This document shows positions 32,785-40,925 of a stretch of 64,000 nt of DNA, one piece after another. How positions within the stretch are numbered: the first letter of the stretch is position 1; each line of letters starts with the position of its first letter. The position numbers were made by a program, and so were the translations under genes. The notes under the pieces are model-generated. The model saw nothing but the letters and a program-made list of their open reading frames with translations, did no database searches and was not told where the DNA came from. This DNA comes from JAAYEA01 sp012689325 (GTDB taxonomy: Bacteria > Chloroflexota > Anaerolineae > JAAYEA01), in contig DAITVZ010000001.1 in the NCBI GenBank assembly GCA_036841525.1, forward strand, positions 1 through 64,000, written 5' to 3'.

Positions 32785-34092
32785 ATGATGAGCGAGCGGA
32801 TCTATATCAAGGACATCGCCGCCCATGTGGGCGAGCAGGTGACCATCAAGGGCTGGATCTATAACCGCACCGACAAGGGGCGGCTGCAGTTTCTCCTGGT
32901 GCGCGACGGCACGGGCGTCGTGCAAGCGGTGGTGTTCAAGCGCGACGTGACGCCCGAGATGATGGAGGATGCCCGGCGCGTCACCCAAGAGTCATCGGTG
33001 ATCGTCACCGGCACGGTGCGGCAGGACGAGCGCGCCCCGGGCACCCCCGGCGGCTTTGAGCTGAGCGTCAGCGACTTCAAGATCTACCAACTGGCCGAAG
33101 AGTATCCGATCTCGCCCAAGGAACACGGCATCGAGTTCCTGATGGAGAACCGCCACCTCTGGCTGCGTTCGTCCCAGCAACACGCCATCCTGCTGGTCCG
33201 CGCCGAGATCATCCGCGCCGTGCGCGAGTGGCTGGATGGCAACGGCTTTGTGGGCGTGGACACGCCGATCCTCACCCCGACCTCGTGCGAGGACACCACC
33301 TCGCTCTTCGAGACCGACTATTTCGGGCGGCCGGCCTACCTGACCCAGTCCGGCCAGCTTTATAACGAGGCCACGGCCATGGCCATGGGCCGGGTCTATT
33401 GCTTTGGCCCCACCTTCCGCGCCGAAAAGTCCAAGACCCGCCGCCACCTGACCGAGTTCTGGATGGTGGAGCCCGAGATGGCCTGGGCCGACCTGGACGA
33501 GGTCATGCGGGTGGAGGAGCAGTTCGTCTCGCACATCGTTCGCTCGGTGCTCAAGAACCGGCGGGCCGAGCTGCTCGAGATCGGGCGCGACCTGGCGCCG
33601 CTGGAGCGGATCGAGCCGCCTTTCCCGCGCATCGCCTATAGCGAGGCGCTGGGCATCCTCCGCGAGGAGGGGCTGGAACTCCCCTTCGGCGAGGATTTCG
33701 GCGCGCCCCACGAGACGGCGCTGGGCGAGCACTTTAACCGGCCGGTGTTCGTGCACCGTTACCCCGCGCGCTGCAAGGCCTTCTACATGGAAGTGGACCC
33801 GGAGAACCCCGAGTTGTCCCTGTCCGTGGACCTGATCGCGCCGGAGGGCTTTGGCGAGATTATCGGCGGCGGGCAGCGCACCGACAGCCTGGAGCTGATG
33901 GAGCGGCGCATTCAGGAGCACAAGCTGCGCCGCGAGGCCTACGGCTGGTACCTGGACCTGCGCAAATATGGCTCGGTGCCCCACGCCGGCTTTGGGCTGG
34001 GCATCGAGCGCACCGTGGCCTGGATCTGCGGGCTGGGCCACATCCGCGAGACCATCCCCTTCCCGCGGCTGCTGGACCGTCTGGAGCCGTAA
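32785..34092 (+). CDS. asnS: Asparaginyl-tRNA synthetase
   Basis: 435 aa class IIb synthetase that charges tRNA-Asn. ATG 32785 follows GAGGAGGAG. The N-terminal OB fold (VTIKGWIYNRTDKGRLQFLL) binds the anticodon. Motif 2 is CFGPTFRAEKSKTRRHLTEF and motif 3 is GFGLGIERTVAW. SGQLYNEATAMAM, with Gln and Glu in place of the AspRS pattern, favours AsnRS over AspRS; EFWMVEPEMAW is also AsnRS-like. It is monocistronic between its own promoter and terminator. Confidence 0.93.
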   Translation: MMSERIYIKDIAAHVGEQVTIKGWIYNRTDKGRLQFLLVRDGTGVVQAVVFKRDVTPEMMEDARRVTQESSVIVTGTVRQDERAPGTPGGFELSVSDFKIYQLAEEYPISPKEHGIEFLMENRHLWLRSSQQHAILLVRAEIIRAVREWLDGNGFVGVDTPILTPTSCEDTTSLFETDYFGRPAYLTQSGQLYNEATAMAMGRVYCFGPTFRAEKSKTRRHLTEFWMVEPEMAWADLDEVMRVEEQFVSHIVRSVLKNRRAELLEIGRDLAPLERIEPPFPRIAYSEALGILREEGLELPFGEDFGAPHETALGEHFNRPVFVHRYPARCKAFYMEVDPENPELSLSVDLIAPEGFGEIIGGGQRTDSLELMERRIQEHKLRREAYGWYLDLRKYGSVPHAGFGLGIERTVAWICGLGHIRETIPFPRLLDRLEP

Positions 34093-34118
34093 TCGCCAGC
34101 AGCGGGAACACGTCGTAC

Positions 34119-34165
34119 AAGAGGCCGGCGCAACGCCCCGCCAGGGCGCGCGCCGGCCTCTTTTT
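34119..34165 (+). terminator. Terminator of asnS
   Basis: AAGAGGCCGGCGC (34119-34131) pairs with GCGCCGGCCTCTT (34150-34162), 18-nt loop, T-tract to 34165. Confidence 0.85.
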
Positions 34166-34190
34166 GCGCGTGCGCCGCCAGAAAGGCGAT

Positions 34191-34220
34191 TTGCCATTCT
34201 TCAACAAACTGATGTATAAT
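34191..34220 (+). promoter_or_regulatory. Promoter of the NAL1-like protease
   Basis: -35 TTGCCA (34191-34196), 18 nt, -10 TATAAT (34215-34220). Confidence 0.6.
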
Positions 34221-34258
34221 ATACGCGATGGTTGCTTGAAAATGCCAAGGAGGGGGGC

Positions 34259-35797
34259 ATGGCCCGATCCATCGCGCAAGTCTTTGCCGCGATCGCTGCC
34301 GCCAGGCGGCTATACGAGGGCCGGCTGTTCCAGGATCCAAACATCGTGGGCTTGGGCAGCGGCTACCGGCGTCGCGACGGCGAGCTGACCGATGAGCCTG
34401 CGCTGGTGGCCTATGTCGCCACCAAGGTCCCCGTCCGCCGCCTGAGCGCCGACCGTCTCTTGCCCCGCGCGCTAACCTTTTACCATCCCCTGGAAGCAGT
34501 GAACCTCACTGTCGCCACCGACGTGGTGGAGGTGGGGCGGATTTTCGCCTATGCGCACACCGGGCGCTATCGCCCCGCGCCAGGCGGCGTGAGCATCGGC
34601 CACCCCACGGCCACCGCCGGGACGCTGGGCGGCTATGTGCTGGATCAGCGCACCGGCGAGGTGCTTCTCCTCAGCAATAACCACGTCATCGCCGGACAGA
34701 ACGCTTGCCAGGCGGGCGACCCGATCCTGCAGCAGGGCCCGCTGGATGGGGGGCTGGAGCCCGACGTATTGGCGCGGCTGGAGCGCTGGGTGCCGCTGGA
34801 CTTTGCGCCCAACGGCTCGAACCTGGTGGATGCGGCGGTGGCGCGGCCCGTGATGCTTTCGGCGGTGGAGCTGGCGATCCTCGGGCTGGGGGCGGGCCCC
34901 AACGCGGCGACGGCGGCGCAGGTGGGCATGGCGGTGCAAAAGAGCGGCCGCTCCACCGAGCGAACCACCGGCGGGCGGGTGGCCTCCATCGATGCGACGT
35001 TCCGCGTGGACTATAGCTATACCGGCTCGCGGGTGGCCTGGTTCCGCGACGCCCTGATCGTGCTGGGCCCGGAAGGGTTCTCCCAGCCGGGCGACTCGGG
35101 CTCGCTGCTGCTGACCGAGGAGGCCGACCCCAAGGTGATGGGCCTGCTTTTCGCGGGGAATGCCAGCGGCGCCTTTTCCCTGGGCAACCACATCCAGCAC
35201 GTGTTCAACCTGCTAGAGGTGGGGCTGGTGAGCCCGCTGGACGAGGCGCTGCGCGACACCCCTTGGCAAGGGCGGTGCGAGGACCTCTCCCGGCTGGCCG
35301 AAGCGCTGCGCGGTTCCGAGGCGGCGGCCAAGGTGCTGGCCTTGTTGCAGCGGCACAGCGCCGAGCTATGGCGCATCCTCCGGGAGCATCCCGACCTGCG
35401 GGAGCAGGCGGCGCGGGTCTTGGTCCCGCTCCTGGAAACGCTGCACGCGGCGGGCGGCCTGGAGGGCGCCAAGCTGGAGCGCCTGGAGGCTCTCCAGATC
35501 AGGGGCCTGCTCGACCGGCTGCAATCGCTGGCGAGCATCCCCCTGGGTAAGGGGCTGGCCTGGTTGCGCGGCGCCCTGGCGCGCTGCGAGGGGCAACCCC
35601 TGACCGAGCTCTTGAAAGAGACAGAGCAGCCCGTGGCGCTGCCGCCGCAAGCCGCGCCGCCCGAGCGCAACCAGGGACCGAAAGCGGCCGCGCCCGCTGC
35701 CCATTGGCCCGGGGCGCTAGCGCGACTGTTGCAGGGCGGCCGGGTCAGCGCAGCAGCAGCGGCAGCCGGACCCGGCAAGGCCCAGCGTAGCGGCTGA
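34259..35797 (+). CDS. Trypsin-fold (NAL1-like) serine protease with helical C-terminal region
   Basis: 512 aa. ATG 34259 follows AAGGAGG. A chymotrypsin-like triad is visible: His142 (LLLSNNHVIAG), Asp191 (NLVDAAVARP) and Ser280 (SQPGDSGSLLL). The NHVIAG and GDSGS motifs and the loop layout resemble the NAL1/S1-like bacterial family rather than DegP. There is no signal peptide or PDZ domain. Residues about 350-460 are helical with Leu-rich repeats, and the last 50 are low complexity. The 3' end overlaps the convergent propeller gene by 53 bp. The target is unknown. Confidence 0.82.
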   Translation: MARSIAQVFAAIAAARRLYEGRLFQDPNIVGLGSGYRRRDGELTDEPALVAYVATKVPVRRLSADRLLPRALTFYHPLEAVNLTVATDVVEVGRIFAYAHTGRYRPAPGGVSIGHPTATAGTLGGYVLDQRTGEVLLLSNNHVIAGQNACQAGDPILQQGPLDGGLEPDVLARLERWVPLDFAPNGSNLVDAAVARPVMLSAVELAILGLGAGPNAATAAQVGMAVQKSGRSTERTTGGRVASIDATFRVDYSYTGSRVAWFRDALIVLGPEGFSQPGDSGSLLLTEEADPKVMGLLFAGNASGAFSLGNHIQHVFNLLEVGLVSPLDEALRDTPWQGRCEDLSRLAEALRGSEAAAKVLALLQRHSAELWRILREHPDLREQAARVLVPLLETLHAAGGLEGAKLERLEALQIRGLLDRLQSLASIPLGKGLAWLRGALARCEGQPLTELLKETEQPVALPPQAAPPERNQGPKAAAPAAHWPGALARLLQGGRVSAAAAAAGPGKAQRSG

Positions 35798-37592
35798 TCC
35801 CCCCACCCCAGGTGCCGATCCAGAGCGCGCCCTCGTCGCCCGCGGCCAGCGCTTTGACCCAGGGCGCGGCCAGGCCATCGGCGACGGCGAACGACCGCCA
35901 GCGCTGCCCATCGTACACGCTCAACCCCTCCCGTGTGCCTGCCCAGAGGCGCCCTTGGCCGTCCAGCGCCAGGGCATGCACCGAGTTGCTGGCCAGGCCA
36001 TCGGCGGCGGTCCAGGCGCGCCAGGCGACCCCATCCCACCGCCCGACGCCGCCCTCGGTGCCCACCCACACCCGCTCCTCCTGGTCCACCAGCACGGCCC
36101 AGACCTGGTTGTGCGGCAGTCCCTCGGCGACGGTGCGCGTCTGCCACGCCGAGCCGTCGTAGGCGATCAGCCCCGCGCTGGCGCCGAACCACTTGCGGTT
36201 GCGCCCATCCACGGCGATGGCCTGGGCGTCGGCGGCGCCGTAGGCGTGCCAGCGCTTGCCATCAAAGGCGGCGATCCCCGCGCTGGTGGCGGCCCAGGCG
36301 TAGCCCAGCCGGTCCACGACCACCGCGCGGACGTCCAGGGTGGGCAGTCCGTGGGTCGTGGTGTAGGCGCGCCAAGACCCTTGCTCCAGCAGGCTGATCC
36401 CCCCGGCGGTGGCGAACCAGACACGCTCCGGCCCGTCGAGGGCGATGCCGCGCACGCTATCGTTGATCAAGCCGGCGCCATTGGCCGAGGCGCGATAGGT
36501 CCGCCAGGTCGCCCCGTCATACCGGCTGGCCCCGCCCAAGGTCCCGAACCAGACCTGTACTCCCCGCGTCGCGACGGCCTGGATGGTGTTGTGGGGCGGC
36601 CCATCGGCGGCGAACCAGGTCTCCCACGTCGCCCCGTGGAAGCGGCTGATGCCCCCGCCCGCGGTGCCAAACCAGCGCTGGCCTGCGGGGTCGGTGGCGA
36701 TGGCGACGACGCCGTCGCTGGCGAGGCCATCCTGGACGGTGTAGGCCGTCCAGCCCTGGCCGTCATATTCCGCGACACCGCCGAACCAGGTGCCCGCCCA
36801 CAAGTGGCCGGTGGCGCGGTCCACGGCCAGGGCGCGGACGTCGTCGGAGGGGAGGCCGTCGGCGACGGTGTAGTGCCGCCATTGGAGACCGTCATATTCG
36901 TAGAGACCGCTGCGCCAGGCGCCTGCCCAGACGTGCTGCTGCGGATCGATGACGATGGCCTGCACGGCGCTGGCGCCATAGGTGGTGGTGAGGGGGTGGG
37001 TCTGCCAGGAATCGCCGTCGAAGACGCTGACGCCCAGCCCGGTACCGCACCAAAGTCGCCCCGTCGCGTCTATGGCTAGGGAGGTGACCCAGGGGTGGGC
37101 CAGCCCATCGGCCACGGCGTAGGTGGTCCAGCCTGTCCCGTCGTAGCGGGCCACGCCATTAGCGGTCCCGGCCCAGAGGGCTCCGGCCGCGTCGATAGCC
37201 AGCGCGTCCACGCGATCATCGGGCAGGCCCTCCGATGCGGTAAACGCCCGCCAGCGCCGGCCATCCCACCGCGCCAGTCCGCCGCCCCAGGTCCCGGCCC
37301 ACACGGCGCCCGCGTCGTCTTGGGCCAGGGCGCGGATATCGCCGGCGCCCAGTCCCTCGACGGTGGTATAGGCGGCGAGCAGCGCGCCGCCCTCCCAACG
37401 CGCCAGCCCGCCCTGCGTCCCGGCCCATAGCTGGCCATCGCGAACCAGCAGGGCGCGCACCTGGTTCACCTCGCTATAGGTGATCCAGGGGCGGCAGGGC
37501 TCCGCCCGGGCGGGGAGGGGGTGGCTGGCCAGGCAACAGGCGATCCCCAGCCCCAGGGCCAAGGCTCGTCGGCAGAGCATTCTGATATCCAT
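35745..37592 (-). CDS. Secreted two-component-type beta-propeller protein, 14 repeats
   Basis: 615 aa. ATG 37592 (or 37580) with a Sec signal peptide (LALGLGIACCLASHPLPARA). The rest is 14 repeats of about 40 residues with the pattern LWAGT-x-GG(L/V)-x-RYDG-x-xWRxY, as in the Reg_prop repeat of hybrid sensor kinases. Fourteen repeats would build two seven-bladed propellers. No kinase or Y_Y_Y domain follows, so this is a free extracytoplasmic sensor or binding protein. It lies just downstream of the Ycf48-like protein on the same strand, separated by a terminator. Confidence 0.88.
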   Translation of the reverse strand: MDIRMLCRRALALGLGIACCLASHPLPARAEPCRPWITYSEVNQVRALLVRDGQLWAGTQGGLARWEGGALLAAYTTVEGLGAGDIRALAQDDAGAVWAGTWGGGLARWDGRRWRAFTASEGLPDDRVDALAIDAAGALWAGTANGVARYDGTGWTTYAVADGLAHPWVTSLAIDATGRLWCGTGLGVSVFDGDSWQTHPLTTTYGASAVQAIVIDPQQHVWAGAWRSGLYEYDGLQWRHYTVADGLPSDDVRALAVDRATGHLWAGTWFGGVAEYDGQGWTAYTVQDGLASDGVVAIATDPAGQRWFGTAGGGISRFHGATWETWFAADGPPHNTIQAVATRGVQVWFGTLGGASRYDGATWRTYRASANGAGLINDSVRGIALDGPERVWFATAGGISLLEQGSWRAYTTTHGLPTLDVRAVVVDRLGYAWAATSAGIAAFDGKRWHAYGAADAQAIAVDGRNRKWFGASAGLIAYDGSAWQTRTVAEGLPHNQVWAVLVDQEERVWVGTEGGVGRWDGVAWRAWTAADGLASNSVHALALDGQGRLWAGTREGLSVYDGQRWRSFAVADGLAAPWVKALAAGDEGALWIGTWGGGISRYAGPCRVRLPLLLR

Positions 37593-37641
37593 GTGATATC
37601 GTGCTCCCGGCCCGTCGCCGATCACCGGCGGCGGGAAAGCG

Positions 37642-37672
37642 GAGGCTCAGCCCCGCAACGGGACTGAGCCTC
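37642..37672 (-). terminator. Terminator of the Ycf48-like gene
   Basis: Minus strand: GAGGCTCAGTCCCG, loop TTG, CGGGGCTGAGCCTC, a 14-bp stem with one G-U; T-tract weak. Confidence 0.7.
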
Positions 37673-37711
37673 TGGATGGTTGAGAAACGAGATGCGCTGG
37701 GCTGCTATGGG

Positions 37712-40711
37712 CTAGGGCCGCTGGCCGCCTCGCGACCAGGGATCCGGGCCCAGGCCCGAGCCCCGCAGGATCAAGGGCAAGTACAGGGCCGGCGTCTCTG
37801 TTGCCTCCATCGTGGCGGTCGGCGTGGAGGTGGCGATGCGCGTCGGCGTCCAGGTGGGGGTGGCGGTGGAGGTCGGCGTGGGGTCGGCCAGCACCTGCGT
37901 GTCCACCTCCATGTGGAAGGTGCGCCCGAAGGCATCGGTGTAATAGGCGGTGTTGGTCAGCATGCCGCCGGGAACCACGGCGTCCACCTGCACCTGGAAG
38001 GTGATGGTGACCGATCCGCCGCGAGGGATCGCTCCTGCCCAGTGGATGGTGCGCTCCTGGGGATCATAGGTCGCGCCGCCGGCGAGGGTGCCGCTGATAT
38101 AGTTGGTGCGCTCGGGCAGCTCATCCCACAGCGTGACCGAGGTTCCGGGGTCCGCGCCGCCGAGCATGTCGTTCATCAGCACCAGCGTGTAGGTCAGTAC
38201 CTCGCCATCCTCGACCACCGCCGGGTCGGCGAGCTTGGCCCCGAGCAGGGTGGTGGTGTGCGTGGCGGTGGCGGTCGGCGTCGCGGGGGGCAGCGTCTCG
38301 GTGACGGTAGGCGGCGTCGTGGGCGTGTGGGTGGCCGTGGCGGCCAGGGTCGCGGTGCGGGTCGCCGTCAATGTGGCCGTTGGGTCGGTGTGCCCCAGGA
38401 CGTGGGTGGTATCCGTGGCGCTGATGGTGACGCCCTCCTTGGTGGTGAGCACGGCGGTGTTCAGCGCGATATAGTCCGCGGTGGAGGCGTGCATGTGAAC
38501 CCGCAGGTAGAGCTTGATCTCCTCGCCGGGGTCCAGCGTGCCGATGTTCCAGGTCACCACCTCGGTGGTGTGGTTATAGGAACTGGGCAGGTCGCCCCAG
38601 GTGCTCAAAAAGTCCATGATCTCCTGGTTGATCGCATCGGTGAGCACCACCTCGGTGAAGGGCTGCAGGCAGGTGTTGCGGATGACGATGTCATAGTGGG
38701 TGTTCCACCCGGAGGGCAGGGGATCCATCCACAGGTTATCCTTGGTCAGCTCCAGGCACTTGATCGGCGTGGCCGTAGGCGTGTTGGTGCGCGTGGGCGT
38801 GCGGGTCGGCGTGTTCGTCTGGGTGTAGGTGGGCGTTGGCGTGGGCGGGGCATAGCTGTAGCGCAGGATGACGCCCTGGCCGCCGGCAGCCCAACCGTGG
38901 TAAGCATCGATGAACTGGACCGTGTAGAGGTCCCAGCGCGTGCCCGAGACGGCCTTGAGCCAGGCGCTGCCGCCGTTGTTGGTGTAAAGGATCGCGCCGT
39001 CGGCGCCGACGATCCAGCCCTGCAGCGGCGTCAGGAACTGGACGCCGTACCAGGTCACCGTCTGGCCGGTGGCGATGGGAGCCCAGGTGTCGCCGCCATC
39101 GCTGGTGCCGAGCATCACGCCGCCGTCGCCCACGGCCCAGCCGCGGGTCGCGTTCAGGAAAAAGACATCGTTGAGCCGCGTCGAGATGGCGCTGCTCTGA
39201 GGCTTCCAGGTCGTGCCGCCATCAGCGCTGTGCATGATCAGGCCGCCGTCTCCCACCGCCCAGCCGTTGGCGGCGTTGGCAAAGTGGATGGCGTTGAAGC
39301 GTTGGGCGCCGCTGGATTGCGCGGCCCAGCTTTGCCCGCCATTGAGGGTGTGCAGGATCGGCCCGCCCTGGCCCGCGATCCAGCCGCGCTGGGCGTCGAT
39401 AAAAAAGACGTCGCGCAGGTCAAAGGTATAGTTGCCGCGCTTGGCCCAAGTGGCGCCGCCATCGCCGGTATAGAGCAGGGTGCCGGCATCGCCCACGGCC
39501 CAGCCGATCAGCGGGCTGAGGAAGCGCACGCCGTAGAGGTGGTTGACGGTGCCGCTGGTCTGGGGCAGCCAGGAGTCGCCGCCGTCGTTGGTGGCGACGA
39601 TGGTGCCGCCGCGGCCCACCCCCCAGCCCTGGACGTTGTCGAGCATGTGGATGCTTTGCAGAGGGTTGTTGGGGCCGACGATCTCGCGCTGCCAGGTGGC
39701 GCCGCCATCGGTCGTGCGCAGGAAGGAGCCCCAGTGGCCGATGATGCGGGCGCTCTGGGCGCTGGTGGGCTTGACGTTACGCAGCGAGACCAAAACCCCG
39801 CTGGCTTGCGGTATCCAGCTCATCCCGCCGTCGGCGGTGCGCAGGATCGTGCCGCGGTCGCCTACGGCCCAGCCCGTCGTGGTGCTGATGAAGCCGATGC
39901 CAAAGAGATCATTGCCGGTGCCGCTGGACTGGGCGCGCCAGGTGGCGCCGCCGTTATCGGTATAGAGGATCGCGCCGCCAGCGCCGGCGATCCAGCCGTA
40001 GGTCTCGTTGACCATGGCGATGCCAGAGAGGGCGCGGGTGGAGCCGCTCGAGGCGTTGGCCCAGCTCTGGCCGCCGTTCACCGTGCGCAAGACGGTCCCG
40101 CCGTCGCCCACGGCCCAGCCGCGGGTCGCATCCACAAAGATCACATCATGGAGGGTGTTGGCGGTGTTGCTGGACTGCTTGGCCCAGTTGGCGCCGCCGT
40201 CGGTGGTGTGTAGAATGGTGCCGTTTTGCCCCACGGCCCAGCCCTCGGTGGCGCTGGCGAAATAGAGGGCCTTCAGCCCGGCCCAGGTCCCCGAGCTCTG
40301 CGGGGTCCAGGTGGCGCCGCCGTCAGCCGTGTGGAGGATGGTGCTGGGGGTCTCGCCCACGGCCCAGCCGCGCGCGCTGCTGGCAAAGACGATGTCGTTC
40401 AATTGGGCGCCCGTGCCGCTATCTTGGGGCAGCCAGGTGACGCCGCCGTTGGTGGTGTAGACGATGGTGCCCTTGCTGCCGGCGGCCCAGCCGCGGCTGG
40501 CATCCACCATGTGGATATCCTCAAAGCATCCGCCGCCGACCCACTCCCAGGTGCCGGGGGCTGCGGCGCTGACGATGGCGGGGGCTTGGGCGCTGGCCTG
40601 TTGCGCCAGGGTAGAGAGAAAAAGCAGGGGGGATAGGATCAACAGCAGGGACAGTGCCAGCGCAGGCGATCCTTGGCCGCGCCGGCAGGGAATGCCGTGT
40701 AACTTGACCAT
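37712..40711 (-). CDS. Large secreted protein: 14 Ycf48/BNR-like repeats, two DUF11 domains, C-terminal YLPLILR motif
   Basis: 999 aa. ATG 40711 follows AAAGGA. A signal peptide (LALSLLLILSPLLFLSTLAQ) precedes 14 repeats of about 44 residues with the pattern GWAVGDGGTIL-x-TxDGGxTW, as in Ycf48 and photosynthesis assembly-type propellers. A Thr/Pro linker (TYTQTNTPTRTPTRTNTP) joins two DUF11-type repeats (ELTKDNLWMDPLPSGWNTHY; ADPAVVEDGEVLTYTLVLMN) and a second linker, then ALYLPLILRG near the end. The protein is likely surface-exposed. The function is unknown; the Ycf48 resemblance is to the repeat only. Confidence 0.88.
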   Translation of the reverse strand: MVKLHGIPCRRGQGSPALALSLLLILSPLLFLSTLAQQASAQAPAIVSAAAPGTWEWVGGGCFEDIHMVDASRGWAAGSKGTIVYTTNGGVTWLPQDSGTGAQLNDIVFASSARGWAVGETPSTILHTADGGATWTPQSSGTWAGLKALYFASATEGWAVGQNGTILHTTDGGANWAKQSSNTANTLHDVIFVDATRGWAVGDGGTVLRTVNGGQSWANASSGSTRALSGIAMVNETYGWIAGAGGAILYTDNGGATWRAQSSGTGNDLFGIGFISTTTGWAVGDRGTILRTADGGMSWIPQASGVLVSLRNVKPTSAQSARIIGHWGSFLRTTDGGATWQREIVGPNNPLQSIHMLDNVQGWGVGRGGTIVATNDGGDSWLPQTSGTVNHLYGVRFLSPLIGWAVGDAGTLLYTGDGGATWAKRGNYTFDLRDVFFIDAQRGWIAGQGGPILHTLNGGQSWAAQSSGAQRFNAIHFANAANGWAVGDGGLIMHSADGGTTWKPQSSAISTRLNDVFFLNATRGWAVGDGGVMLGTSDGGDTWAPIATGQTVTWYGVQFLTPLQGWIVGADGAILYTNNGGSAWLKAVSGTRWDLYTVQFIDAYHGWAAGGQGVILRYSYAPPTPTPTYTQTNTPTRTPTRTNTPTATPIKCLELTKDNLWMDPLPSGWNTHYDIVIRNTCLQPFTEVVLTDAINQEIMDFLSTWGDLPSSYNHTTEVVTWNIGTLDPGEEIKLYLRVHMHASTADYIALNTAVLTTKEGVTISATDTTHVLGHTDPTATLTATRTATLAATATHTPTTPPTVTETLPPATPTATATHTTTLLGAKLADPAVVEDGEVLTYTLVLMNDMLGGADPGTSVTLWDELPERTNYISGTLAGGATYDPQERTIHWAGAIPRGGSVTITFQVQVDAVVPGGMLTNTAYYTDAFGRTFHMEVDTQVLADPTPTSTATPTWTPTRIATSTPTATMEATETPALYLPLILRGSGLGPDPWSRGGQRP

Positions 40712-40763
40712 CGCGAATCCTTTCGAACGTGCTGACGGGGCAATCCCATAGTCTCTTGCCCTC

Positions 40764-40792
40764 ATGATATCCCATCCGCCACGATAAGTCAA
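40764..40792 (-). promoter_or_regulatory. Promoter of the Ycf48-like gene
   Basis: Minus strand: -35 TTGACT (40792-40787), 17 nt, -10 TATCAT (40769-40764). Confidence 0.65.
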
Positions 40793-40867
40793 GATGGTCG
40801 CGGAGCGCGCGGAACCCCGCTCAAGCTTGGCAGAGCCCGGCCCAGGCCCAAGCTATGACGCAAATCA

Positions 40868-40896
40868 TTGGACGGACGGCGGGTCGGGGCTATACT
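40868..40896 (+). promoter_or_regulatory. Promoter of the sulfur operon
   Basis: -35 TTGGAC (40868-40873), 17 nt, -10 TATACT (40891-40896), 29 nt before ATG 40926. Confidence 0.65.
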
Positions 40897-40925
40897 CAGG
40901 GCGTTACTGCAAGGAGGACAAGGCC

